From Thermoplasmata archaeon (lineage in GTDB: Archaea; Thermoplasmatota; Thermoplasmata; Lutacidiplasmatales; UBA184), in the NCBI GenBank assembly GCA_021844945.1, contig JAKBSJ010000004.1, positions 62,001-126,000 on the forward strand: DNA of 64,000 nt. The letters run 5' to 3'. The translations under genes were made by a program, and so were the position numbers. Shown here in pieces: positions 1-8,084 of this stretch. Within the stretch, counting starts at the first letter, position 1. Each line of letters opens with the position of its first letter. A model generated the notes under the pieces. That model had not been told where the DNA came from, did not search any database, and saw only the letters and a program-made list of their open reading frames with translations.

Positions 1-1836
1 GTCGAAGGCGTCATGGCCCAGACCGAGACCGTCCTCCGCCAGGCGCTCCGCGAGAAGGTGAAGCCGACCCTGTTCATCAACAAGGTCGACCGCGCTATCA
101 AGGAGCTCAAGCTCACCCCCGAGTCGCTGCAGAAGCGGTTCACGAACATCATCTCGGAGGTCAACGAGCTCATCCGGCGCATGGCGCCCGAGGAGTTCAT
201 CGACGAGTGGAGCGTCGATCCCCGGGACGGCTCCGTCGCCTTCGGCTCCGGCTACGAGAACTGGGCGATCAGCGTGCCCTACATGCTGAAGACCGGGATC
301 AAGTTCCCCGACATCATCGACTACGTGAGCACCGGACGCGCCCGGGAGATCGCGCAGAAGGCGAAGATCAACGACGTGATCTTCGACATGGTCGTCCGGC
401 ACCTGCCGAGTCCGCACGTCGCCCAGAAGTACCGCATCCCGAACATCTGGAAGGGCGACAGCGGCTCGGCGATCGGTCGCGCGATGGTCGCGACGGAGAC
501 CGACGGCCCGACCTCGTTCATGGTCACCGACATCACGATGGACCCGAACGCCGGAGAGATCGCGACCGGGCGGCTCTTCAGCGGCAAGCTGGTCAAGGGC
601 ATGGATCTGTACGTCGCCGGAACCAAGGCGAAGGACCGGGTCCAGCACGTCAGCCTCTTCATGGGCCCCGAGCGGCTCATGGTCGAGGAGGTCACCGCCG
701 GCAACATCGCCGCGGTCATCGGCCTCTCGGACGCGTTCGCCGGGACGACGATGAGCTCGGTCCCCGACATGACCCCCTTCGAAGAGATCCGACACGTCAG
801 CGAGCCCGTCGTCACGGTGGCGATCGAGCCGAAGCACATGGGCGATCTCCCGAAGCTCATCGAGGTCATGCGGAAGGTGGGCAAGGAAGATGCGAGCCTA
901 CGGGTGGAGATCAATCAGGAGACCGGCGAGCACCTCCTGAGCGGCATGGGCGAGCTCCATCTCGAGATCACCCAGTATCGGATCGTCAACGATTACAAGG
1001 TGGAGATCGAGGCTTCCAAGCCCATCGTCGTCTACCGGGAGACGGTCCGCAACCCCGGGGGCCCGTTCGAAGGAAAATCCCCCAACAAGCACAACCGGTT
1101 CTACTTCGAAGTGGAACCGCTGCCCGCCGCGGTCGTCCACGCGATCCACGAAGGCGAGGTACCCCAGGGGAAGTCGTTCAAGGACCTCAAGACGCTCGTC
1201 AGCAAGCTCGACGCGCTGGGCCTGCCCCGCGAGGAGGGGCGAGGACTGGTCGCCGTCGAGGGCACGAACATGCTCCTCGACGTCACGAAGGGCATCCAGT
1301 ATCTCAACGAGACGATGGATCTGATCATCGACGCGTTCAAGGAGGCGATGGGACGGGGCCCGCTCGCGAACGAACGCGTCTACGGGCTGAAGGTCCGCCT
1401 CGTCGATGCGAAGCTCCACGAAGACTCCATCCACCGCGGTCCCGCGCAGACGATCCCGGCGGCCCGCTCCGGTATCTACGGGGCGATGGTCCTCGGAGAC
1501 CGCCTGCTCCTCGAGCCGATGCAGAAGGTCACGGTCAACGTACCGCAGGAGATCCTCGCGGGCGCCACCCGCGAGCTTCAGCGCCGACGCGGCGAGATCC
1601 TCGACATGACAAGCGTGGGGGACCTGCAGACGATTGTCGCGAAGGTCCCGGTGGCCGAAATGTTCGGCTTCGCGAGCGACATCCGCAGCGCGACAGCCGG
1701 CAAGGTCCTCTGGGCCACCGAGTCGATGGGCTTCGAGCCGATCCCGGTCGATCTCCAGCCGAAGGTGGTCGCCGAAGTCCGGCAACGCCGCGGCCTGAAG
1801 CCCGAGCCGTACGACGCGGCCTACTACTCGGGCTAG
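1..1836 (+). CDS. fusA: Translation elongation factor aEF-2 (5' end outside window)
   Basis: Frame open from base 1 (VEGVMAQTETVLRQAL...FINKVDRAIKELKL); EF-2 domains II-V, e.g. SGMGELHLEI, GPLANERVYGLKVRLVDAKLHEDSIHRGPAQ. Confidence 0.96.
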   Translation, partial: VEGVMAQTETVLRQALREKVKPTLFINKVDRAIKELKLTPESLQKRFTNIISEVNELIRRMAPEEFIDEWSVDPRDGSVAFGSGYENWAISVPYMLKTGIKFPDIIDYVSTGRAREIAQKAKINDVIFDMVVRHLPSPHVAQKYRIPNIWKGDSGSAIGRAMVATETDGPTSFMVTDITMDPNAGEIATGRLFSGKLVKGMDLYVAGTKAKDRVQHVSLFMGPERLMVEEVTAGNIAAVIGLSDAFAGTTMSSVPDMTPFEEIRHVSEPVVTVAIEPKHMGDLPKLIEVMRKVGKEDASLRVEINQETGEHLLSGMGELHLEITQYRIVNDYKVEIEASKPIVVYRETVRNPGGPFEGKSPNKHNRFYFEVEPLPAAVVHAIHEGEVPQGKSFKDLKTLVSKLDALGLPREEGRGLVAVEGTNMLLDVTKGIQYLNETMDLIIDAFKEAMGRGPLANERVYGLKVRLVDAKLHEDSIHRGPAQTIPAARSGIYGAMVLGDRLLLEPMQKVTVNVPQEILAGATRELQRRRGEILDMTSVGDLQTIVAKVPVAEMFGFASDIRSATAGKVLWATESMGFEPIPVDLQPKVVAEVRQRRGLKPEPYDAAYYSG

Positions 1837-1910
1837 TCCGTTACGTTGCCGGGCGACCCGGCGGGACGGGCGGACGGTCTCGGGCCGGAACGAACCGCCG
1901 GTGCGGCCCG

Positions 1911-2007
1911 TAACCTACTACGCCATCCGTAGGTAAAGGGGCGCTGCGAAGCTGCTACGCAATGTAGTAGGTTGCTGCGATCCACTTACGAAGAGCGTAG
2001 TAGGTTA
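1911..2007. repeat. Cluster of three copies of CGTAGTAGGTTA-type motif, two forming an inverted repeat
   Basis: TAACCTACTACG 1911-1922; GTAGTAGGTT 1964-1973; CGTAGTAGGTTA 1996-2007, in the convergent intergenic region. Confidence 0.8.
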
Positions 2008-2039
2008 AATGACCGGGCGTTCCGCCGGACGGACCGCGC

Positions 2040-2642
2040 CTAGCTCGCAGCTACGGTCGGCCCACGCCGGTGGGCGGTCCCGATGAGTTGATCGAGGGTT
2101 CGCTGGCGCGGCCGGGGTCCCTCGGCGGAGCGGGATCGGATCGGCCAGGCGCCCTCGCGATCGAGCAGCCAACGCTTGCGCCAAAGGCCGAGGCCGTAGC
2201 CCGTAATCGACCCGCCGAATCCGACCACCCGGTGGCAAGGGATGATCACGGGGATCGGGTTCCGGTGCATCGCGCCCCCGACCGCGCGGGCCGATCCGGC
2301 GCGACCGGCCTTCTTAGCGAGCTCTCCGTAGGTGATCGTGCGCCCCGCGGGCACCTTCATGAGTTCGCGCCAGACCCGCCGGTCGAATTCGCTCGACGTC
2401 TCCGGATCGGGGTCGAGATCGAACGAATCCCGGCGACGCTGGAAGTACTCGCGGAGCTGCTGAGGGGGACTCCCCGCCGGGAAGGGAGGTTTGCGCCGGC
2501 CCGCCCCGGGAGGGAGACCGGTCTGAGCGATACCGTTCTCGAGGAGGTCGACGACCCGGACCGTGGAGCCTTGATAGACGATCCGGAACGTTCCGATCGG
2601 AGTGGGGATGTCCGAGAATTCGAGGGGCTCCGGCATCGGCAT
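2040..2642 (-). CDS. ogt: Methylated-DNA--protein-cysteine methyltransferase
   Basis: IPCHRVVG active-site motif, GRTITYGELA, AVGGAMHRNPIPVIIPCHRVV; ORF can extend to 2693. Confidence 0.9.
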   Translation of the reverse strand: MPMPEPLEFSDIPTPIGTFRIVYQGSTVRVVDLLENGIAQTGLPPGAGRRKPPFPAGSPPQQLREYFQRRRDSFDLDPDPETSSEFDRRVWRELMKVPAGRTITYGELAKKAGRAGSARAVGGAMHRNPIPVIIPCHRVVGFGGSITGYGLGLWRKRWLLDREGAWPIRSRSAEGPRPRQRTLDQLIGTAHRRGPTVAAS

Positions 2643-2801
2643 CGTACGAAGGCACGGGGGCTTATCTGGGTTGTCCGAGAGATGGTGGAACACCCCGAGA
2701 ACGTCCGGGGCCCGTAGCCGGGCTCAAGATCCCCCGCACCGGGGCTTCGCAGAAGTTTTCGGGAGAAGGGCCGGTCGGCGGCAAGGGCCGGACCACCCGA
2801 T

Positions 2802-3482
2802 TCACGGCGCGACCATGCCCCGGTCCGTGATCCGGAGTTCGACCGAGCCTTCTTCTTGGGAGCGGTGCTTGACGAGCACAATCCTCCTCCGGTCCCCCGC
2901 GGCGCGCTCAAAGCGCAGGATCGTCTTCGCCGCGTGGTTCAAGAACGAGCCGCCGAGCGGCTCGATCGTATTCTCCCGGCGGCTCTGATAGACTTGGTTG
3001 GTGAACACGACCGGCAGGTCGTGGGCGAAGGCGGCGTGAGCGAGGTCCCCGATCTGCTCGGCGAGGGCCCGGCGGGCCGCGTCCTCGTCTTCTTCGGTCC
3101 GAGCCAGCCGATAGTAATGGGTCGCGGAATCGAGGACGATCAGGGCGACAGGCCGTTGCGCATCTGCGGCGAGGATCGTCGCGCGGTGGACCGCAGCTCG
3201 CTGAGCTTCCAAGTTCGCCGGGCGGACAACCAAGAGCCGCTCCAGGGCGGCCGGAGCAAGGCTCGCCGCCGAAGCGGCGAGACGGTGAGGGCTCAGCCCT
3301 TCGGTATCGATGTAGAGCACCCACCGGCCCTCGGAGAGGGCGCGCACGGCGAGCGCGACGCAGAAGACCGTCTTGCCGCTTCCGCCCTCGCCGTAGACCT
3401 CGGTCAGCGAATCGGTCTCGAGACCGCCGCCGAGGAGGCGATCGAGCGCGGGGATGCCGGTCGGCCAACGCCCTTCGGCCAC
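2802..3482 (-). CDS. radB: DNA repair and recombination protein RadB
   Basis: RecA fold: GGGLETDSLTEVYGEGGSGKT, LYIDTEG, VVFTNQVYQ; short RadB-like length. Confidence 0.9.
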   Translation of the reverse strand: MAEGRWPTGIPALDRLLGGGLETDSLTEVYGEGGSGKTVFCVALAVRALSEGRWVLYIDTEGLSPHRLAASAASLAPAALERLLVVRPANLEAQRAAVHRATILAADAQRPVALIVLDSATHYYRLARTEEDEDAARRALAEQIGDLAHAAFAHDLPVVFTNQVYQSRRENTIEPLGGSFLNHAAKTILRFERAAGDRRRIVLVKHRSQEEGSVELRITDRGMVAP

Positions 3483-3531
3483 GAGCCCGCGCCACGGCGC
3501 GCGCGGGTTTAACGGCCCCGACGGAACGCGT

Positions 3532-3666
3532 TCAGCGCGCCTTCAGCGTCTTCTTGACGTTCGGGTGCTCCTTGGTGAAGATCTTGCCGCCGCAGTTATC
3601 GCAGCGGACCCCGAAGAGGTTCGCGTCGGAGGGGAGGGCTTCCCCGCACCGGATACAGCGGAACAT
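3532..3666 (-). CDS. rpoP: DNA-directed RNA polymerase subunit P (Rpb12-like), 44 aa; not in supplied ORF track
   Basis: Manual translation MFRCIRCGEALPSDANLFGVRCDNCGGKIFTKEHPNVKKTLKAR*; CxxC...CxxC zinc ribbon; adjacent to rpl37ae as in other archaea. Confidence 0.9.
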   Translation of the reverse strand: MFRCIRCGEALPSDANLFGVRCDNCGGKIFTKEHPNVKKTLKAR

Positions 3667-3693
3667 GGAGATCGAACAGCCGAGGCCGCACCC

Positions 3694-3963
3694 TTAAGAT
3701 TTTCCGGCCGCGGAGGTGGTCTCGACTCGGGCGATCGGGGGGGGCGGCGTGAAGAGATACGCGCCGCTCGCGTATCGCGTGTGGCATCGGCGGCACTCGA
3801 AGACGCCGCTCGCGACGCGCGCGAGCGTGACGGTCGAGCAGTGCGGGCACGCCGCCGCCTTGCCCCGCGCACGGTCGATATCAAGGACGCGACGGCGGAT
3901 CCGGATCCCGTAGCGGGGTCCCATCCACCCGGTGTTGCCGACCTTCTTCGTCCGCTTGCTCAT
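3694..3963 (-). CDS. rpl37ae: 50S ribosomal protein L37Ae
   Basis: MSKRTKKVGNTGWMGPRYGIRIRRRV...CPHC...CRRCH. Confidence 0.95.
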   Translation of the reverse strand: MSKRTKKVGNTGWMGPRYGIRIRRRVLDIDRARGKAAACPHCSTVTLARVASGVFECRRCHTRYASGAYLFTPPPPIARVETTSAAGKS

Positions 3964-4751
3964 GCCGAACTCCCTTTTTGGGCCACCGCCCGAAGGCGAT
4001 CGCCGTGGCGGAAGGCTCTCTCCACGAGGTCCTTAACGTCATCGGGGCTGAAGGCGCCGATCAGGCCCTTCTGCATCGCCACCACCCGGCCCGCCTCGTC
4101 GGTCGCGATCGTGAGCCGACCCTGCGCCGCCTGCTCCTCCTCGAAGGAGGGGTCCACGACGATCGCATCGCCCAGTCGCGCAAACGTGCATTCGACCGGG
4201 AAGTGGTTGACCTCGAGAGGCGTGTCGGCCTCGGCGATCCCGAAGCGCCGGTTGGGCATCGTCGCGTGCGTGATGGCACCGAGGGCCGCGAGCATGCCCG
4301 CGTCGATCAGGTTCCCCGCGTGATCGAGGACGTGGATGTCGGTGTAGCAGACCCAGGACTTCTCCCCGGGCGTGACGCACAGCTTCGTGAGGTCGATCGT
4401 CTCCGCCGCACGGATCGCGCGGTCAATGACCCGGGAGACCTCGATCGCGCGCGGGTGCGGAGGACCGGGTTCGAACGTAGGGTTCGAAAGAGGGACGAGC
4501 TCGGCGTTCGTCGTCAGAACGCCCGCGTTCGGAGTGTCGGGGAACGGCTTTCCCGGCTCCAGCTTGATGCCGCAGAGCACCGCCGTGTTGCCGATGTGCG
4601 CTAGGGCGGAGCCGTCGGCGGTCTCCACGAACCCGTGCTCGATCGAGACCGGGCGGTAGTCGTCCAAGCCGCGGCCGTCCATACGCTGGCCTTTCGCGGC
4701 GAGGTCGAGGAGGTGGGTCGTGAGGATCTCGGCGCTGACCTCGTCGCTCAT
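3960..4751 (-). CDS. rrp42: Exosome complex component Rrp42
   Basis: RNase PH fold; KGQRMDGRGLDDYRPVSIEHGFVETADGSALAHIGNTAVLCGIK; overlaps rpl37ae and rrp41 in start/stop style. Confidence 0.94.
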   Translation of the reverse strand: MSDEVSAEILTTHLLDLAAKGQRMDGRGLDDYRPVSIEHGFVETADGSALAHIGNTAVLCGIKLEPGKPFPDTPNAGVLTTNAELVPLSNPTFEPGPPHPRAIEVSRVIDRAIRAAETIDLTKLCVTPGEKSWVCYTDIHVLDHAGNLIDAGMLAALGAITHATMPNRRFGIAEADTPLEVNHFPVECTFARLGDAIVVDPSFEEEQAAQGRLTIATDEAGRVVAMQKGLIGAFSPDDVKDLVERAFRHGDRLRAVAQKGSSA

Positions 4752-5491
4752 GCCGCAGCCTCCCCGCCGGCGTAGCGGTCCCGCAGGGCTTGCTTCATCT
4801 TCTCGTAGATCGCCCGGCAGCCCGTCACGCCGAGGTCCAGGGACTTCGAGAGCTCCTCGCGGGTCATGTGACCTTCCATCTGGAGGAGCACGAGCCGCCC
4901 GGATTGGGGAACGAGCGCCATGGGCATATCGGCCTCGCCGAAGTTGTCCTCCTCTTTCTTGAGGTCGAGCGCGATCGCGCCGCCGACCTTTCCGACCGCC
5001 ACGGCCGGCAACAGGTCGACCATCGGGATCCCTGCGTCCGCGAGGGCCACCGACGCCGCGACGATGCCGGCGCATCGGGTCCCCGCGTTGGCTTGGAGGA
5101 CCTCGATGTAGATGTCGATGCTCGTACGGGGGAACTCCTCGGCGAAGATCACCGATTCGAACGCCTCGCTGATGACCTTGCTGATCTCCTGCGAGCGGCG
5201 GTCCAGACCCGGACGCTTACGCTCGTCCACGCTGAACGCCGCCATGTTGTAGCGGCACTGTACGATCGCCTTGTTGTTCTGCTGAAGGTGGCGCGGATGG
5301 ACCTCGCGCGGTCCGTAGACCGCGGCCATCACCTTGTTCGCGCCCCACTCGACGAACGCCGAGCCGTCGGCCTGACGCAAGGCTCCGGCCACGATGCGGA
5401 TCGGGCGCAGCTCGTCCAGATGCCGTCCGTCGATTCGCAGTCCCTCCGGGCTCAACAGGACCGGGACTTCCTTCGCTCCTACACTTCCCAT
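4748..5491 (-). CDS. rrp41: Exosome complex exonuclease Rrp41
   Basis: LRIDGRHLDELRPIRI...ADGSAFVEWGANKVMAAVYGPREVHPRHLQQ. Confidence 0.95.
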   Translation of the reverse strand: MGSVGAKEVPVLLSPEGLRIDGRHLDELRPIRIVAGALRQADGSAFVEWGANKVMAAVYGPREVHPRHLQQNNKAIVQCRYNMAAFSVDERKRPGLDRRSQEISKVISEAFESVIFAEEFPRTSIDIYIEVLQANAGTRCAGIVAASVALADAGIPMVDLLPAVAVGKVGGAIALDLKKEEDNFGEADMPMALVPQSGRLVLLQMEGHMTREELSKSLDLGVTGCRAIYEKMKQALRDRYAGGEAAA

Positions 5492-5520
5492 ATTGTTTCT
5501 CCTTGGACCGTGATGGTGGG

Positions 5521-6363
5521 TCACTCCGCGTCGTTCGGGATGTCCGCTTCGTTCGCGTCCCCGGGCGGCACCGGATCCTCCCGATCGAGGTTCGGGGCCG
5601 CGGGGTTGGGCGGTCGACGGATCGGCTCTTCCCGTGCCGGCCGGGGGGATGATCGCAAGAGTTCTTGGACCCGCTCGGTGAGGCCGGAGCGGTGGCCGGT
5701 GTCCTCGATCATCTCGAGGGCCTGGCGGACCTGAACGATCGCCTCGGGCGTTCCATCGATCCAGATGCGACCGTTCTGACCCACCGCGGCGCGCGCGCCG
5801 GTGATGCGAATGATCGACTCGATCATCGAGCCTTTGCGGCCGATGACGCGAGGAATCTTGGCGGGGGAGATGGTGACGATCGCCCCTCCGTCGAGGCGGC
5901 CCAGTCCTTCGCCGATCATCGTGACCCCGATGCGGCCGGTCGCGTCGAGATTCTCGACGCGCACGAGTACGGCATCGCCGACCTTCAGGTATTGGTCCGT
6001 CTCGCCGATCTCGATCTTCCACGGCGTACCGGTCATGTGGAGCGGGGCCCAGCGAGGCGCTCCGATGTCCAGGAGCCAGAACGTTCCTTGGACATCCGCC
6101 ACGTAGCCGATGATGGTGTCGTCCGGCTTCGGGATGTATCGGCCCGAGAGCGGAGTGACCTGGACGAACGGCGGGCGCTCCTGAACGAAACCCAAGACGC
6201 TCGCGTAGATCTTGCCCGAGGTCCGGTACGTCCCGGTCCCGGGTCGAAGCCCGTGGGTCGGGAGCTCTTCTCCCGGTAGAACTAGTGTCCGTTCTCGAGC
6301 AGATTGCGGGAGAGAACGCTCGCGGTCGCCATGGGGGCGGCCGGGTCGATTTCCATGAGCCAT
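5521..6363 (-). CDS. rrp4: Exosome complex component Rrp4 (S1/KH)
   Basis: GTGTYRTSGKIYASVLG..., KH motif IPRVIGRKGSMIESI; exosome operon context; true start may lie downstream. Confidence 0.92.
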   Translation of the reverse strand: MAHGNRPGRPHGDRERSLPQSARERTLVLPGEELPTHGLRPGTGTYRTSGKIYASVLGFVQERPPFVQVTPLSGRYIPKPDDTIIGYVADVQGTFWLLDIGAPRWAPLHMTGTPWKIEIGETDQYLKVGDAVLVRVENLDATGRIGVTMIGEGLGRLDGGAIVTISPAKIPRVIGRKGSMIESIIRITGARAAVGQNGRIWIDGTPEAIVQVRQALEMIEDTGHRSGLTERVQELLRSSPRPAREEPIRRPPNPAAPNLDREDPVPPGDANEADIPNDAE

Positions 6364-6399
6364 TGTTTTTGCTGCACCGCGCCGCGCGACCCGGGGACG

Positions 6400-7095
6400 C
6401 TATTTAACAAGCGCGGTCTCGGCGGTGCCTTTCGTGCGCGCGTTGAGCTTCTCGTAGAGTTCCGTCTGAACTCCGGCGGGGATCTCGAGGATCGCGCTCC
6501 ACGACCCGTCGGAGAGCCACGACTCTTCGGAGATCTTGCCCATCCCCTTGAGTTCGCCGATCACGCGGGGATAGTGCTGGGCCGGGACCTTGATCTTCAC
6601 CCGGACGACGTCGAAGCGGATCGGCAAGATCGGTCGGAGCTTCGTGAGGACCTCTTGCACCTGAGCATCGACCGAGCGGAACGGGTCGACGTGATACTTC
6701 ACCTCGGCCATTGCCGACTCGATCCGGGCGGGTGGATGGGGCGCGCCGGTCTGGGGGTTCATCGCGTTTCGCGCGATGGTCGCGACGATCTGACGGCGCT
6801 TTGCCTCCTGAAGCTGATGGCGCTGCTCCGTAGTGACCTGAACCTCGCCCTTTTGGATGATCTCGCGGGCGATCGCGATCAGGTCGCGGGTGTGGAACGT
6901 CTTCTCGAGGTGCTCTTCGCTGACCTGATCGCCCTTCTTCGCGTCCTTGAAGACCTGGTCAAGGGCGAGCTTGTCGGAGAGATCGACGTCCTTGCCGTCC
7001 TTAATCTGCTGCGCGGCCGTGGGATCGACCAGGACCTCGAAGCGAGATCCGTGCGTCTCCCAGCGAGCGATGACGGCGTCGTCGACCTTGACCAT
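6400..7095 (-). CDS. Ribosome maturation protein SDO1/SBDS homolog
   Basis: MVKVDDAVIARWETHGSRFEVLVDPTAAQQIKDGK... SBDS N-terminal signature; operon position. Confidence 0.94.
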   Translation of the reverse strand: MVKVDDAVIARWETHGSRFEVLVDPTAAQQIKDGKDVDLSDKLALDQVFKDAKKGDQVSEEHLEKTFHTRDLIAIAREIIQKGEVQVTTEQRHQLQEAKRRQIVATIARNAMNPQTGAPHPPARIESAMAEVKYHVDPFRSVDAQVQEVLTKLRPILPIRFDVVRVKIKVPAQHYPRVIGELKGMGKISEESWLSDGSWSAILEIPAGVQTELYEKLNARTKGTAETALVK

Positions 7096-7116
7096 CGTCG
7101 CGCCGTTGGGTGGGGC

Positions 7117-7896
7117 CTATGCGCGGTCCTTCGCCCCCGAACCCCCCACCGGCGGGAGGCGGGCGACGTACTTCTGGACTTCGGAGGCTTCTCGGCGGCG
7201 GGTCCCCTCGGTTCGATCGACCGTAAGCACCTCGACCTGAGAGAGGCTGGCACCATCGTCCATGGCGGACCGGAGACCCTCGAGCGCGAGCAGGATCGCC
7301 TCGTCCTGGCTGAGGCCGGGTTTGTACTTCTCCTCGAACAGCTCGACCACGGCGTTGCGATTCCCGCCCGTACTCGCGGCTTTGAAGCTGGTCAGGGATC
7401 CGCTGGGTTCGGTCTCGAAGAGATGTAGACCACTCTCGTCGTAGCCACCGACGAGCAGGGCCGTCCCGAACGGGCGCACGCCTCCGTACTGAGTGTACTG
7501 CTGCTTGTAATCGCAGATGCGCCGCACGAGCAGCTCCACGCCGATCGACTCGGCGTAGGTGACGCGGTGGATCTGGGCCTGGAGCCGAGCGTAGTCCACG
7601 AGGACCCGTGCGTCGGCGACGAGACCGGCGGTCGCGCACGCGATCCCTTCGTCGATCGGATGGGTCTTTTCGAGGCTCGAGGGTTCGGCCAGCTTAGGGT
7701 TCGGGATCCGTCGGTCGGCGACGAGCACCACACCGTTCCCATACACGACCCCGGCGGTCGTCGCGCCGCGACGAACGGCCTCGCGCGCGTACTCGACCTG
7801 GAACAAACGCCCGTCGGGCGAAAAGACGGTGATGGCCCGGTCGTAGGCCATCTGGCCGGGTTGCATCTCCATCGAAAGTGCCTCGCATCGAGCCAC
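7117..7896 (-). CDS. psmA: Proteasome subunit alpha
   Basis: AYDRAITVFSPDGRLFQVEYAREAVRRG signature; start may be 7872 (MEMQPGQ). Confidence 0.96.
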   Translation of the reverse strand: MARCEALSMEMQPGQMAYDRAITVFSPDGRLFQVEYAREAVRRGATTAGVVYGNGVVLVADRRIPNPKLAEPSSLEKTHPIDEGIACATAGLVADARVLVDYARLQAQIHRVTYAESIGVELLVRRICDYKQQYTQYGGVRPFGTALLVGGYDESGLHLFETEPSGSLTSFKAASTGGNRNAVVELFEEKYKPGLSQDEAILLALEGLRSAMDDGASLSQVEVLTVDRTEGTRRREASEVQKYVARLPPVGGSGAKDRA

Positions 7897-8084
7897 CGAA
7901 GTGGCCCTTATAAGGGCGACCCGACCGCTAACGCCCGCGACAGTCGCTGTACCGGACTCAGCGCCCGAGCGGGCCCGAGGCTACCGAGGGTCGGTCCCCG
8001 GTCCGGCGCGACCCGCGGCGCGAGTGCCCCGCCCCTCTCCGGAGTCCCGGAAAGGGTAAGACGAGCTGCGTCCCCACTCTCCCG

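Noticed and set aside
207-1913. Long antisense/alternate-frame ORFs (e.g. 207-1913, 898-1785, 23122-25170, 12667-13599)
   Set aside because: Arg/Pro/Gly-rich frame shadows of clear genes, typical of high-GC DNA.
1961-1976. Resemblance of tGTAGTAGGTTG to the animal let-7 miRNA sequence
   Set aside because: Coincidental short match; no biological link in archaea.
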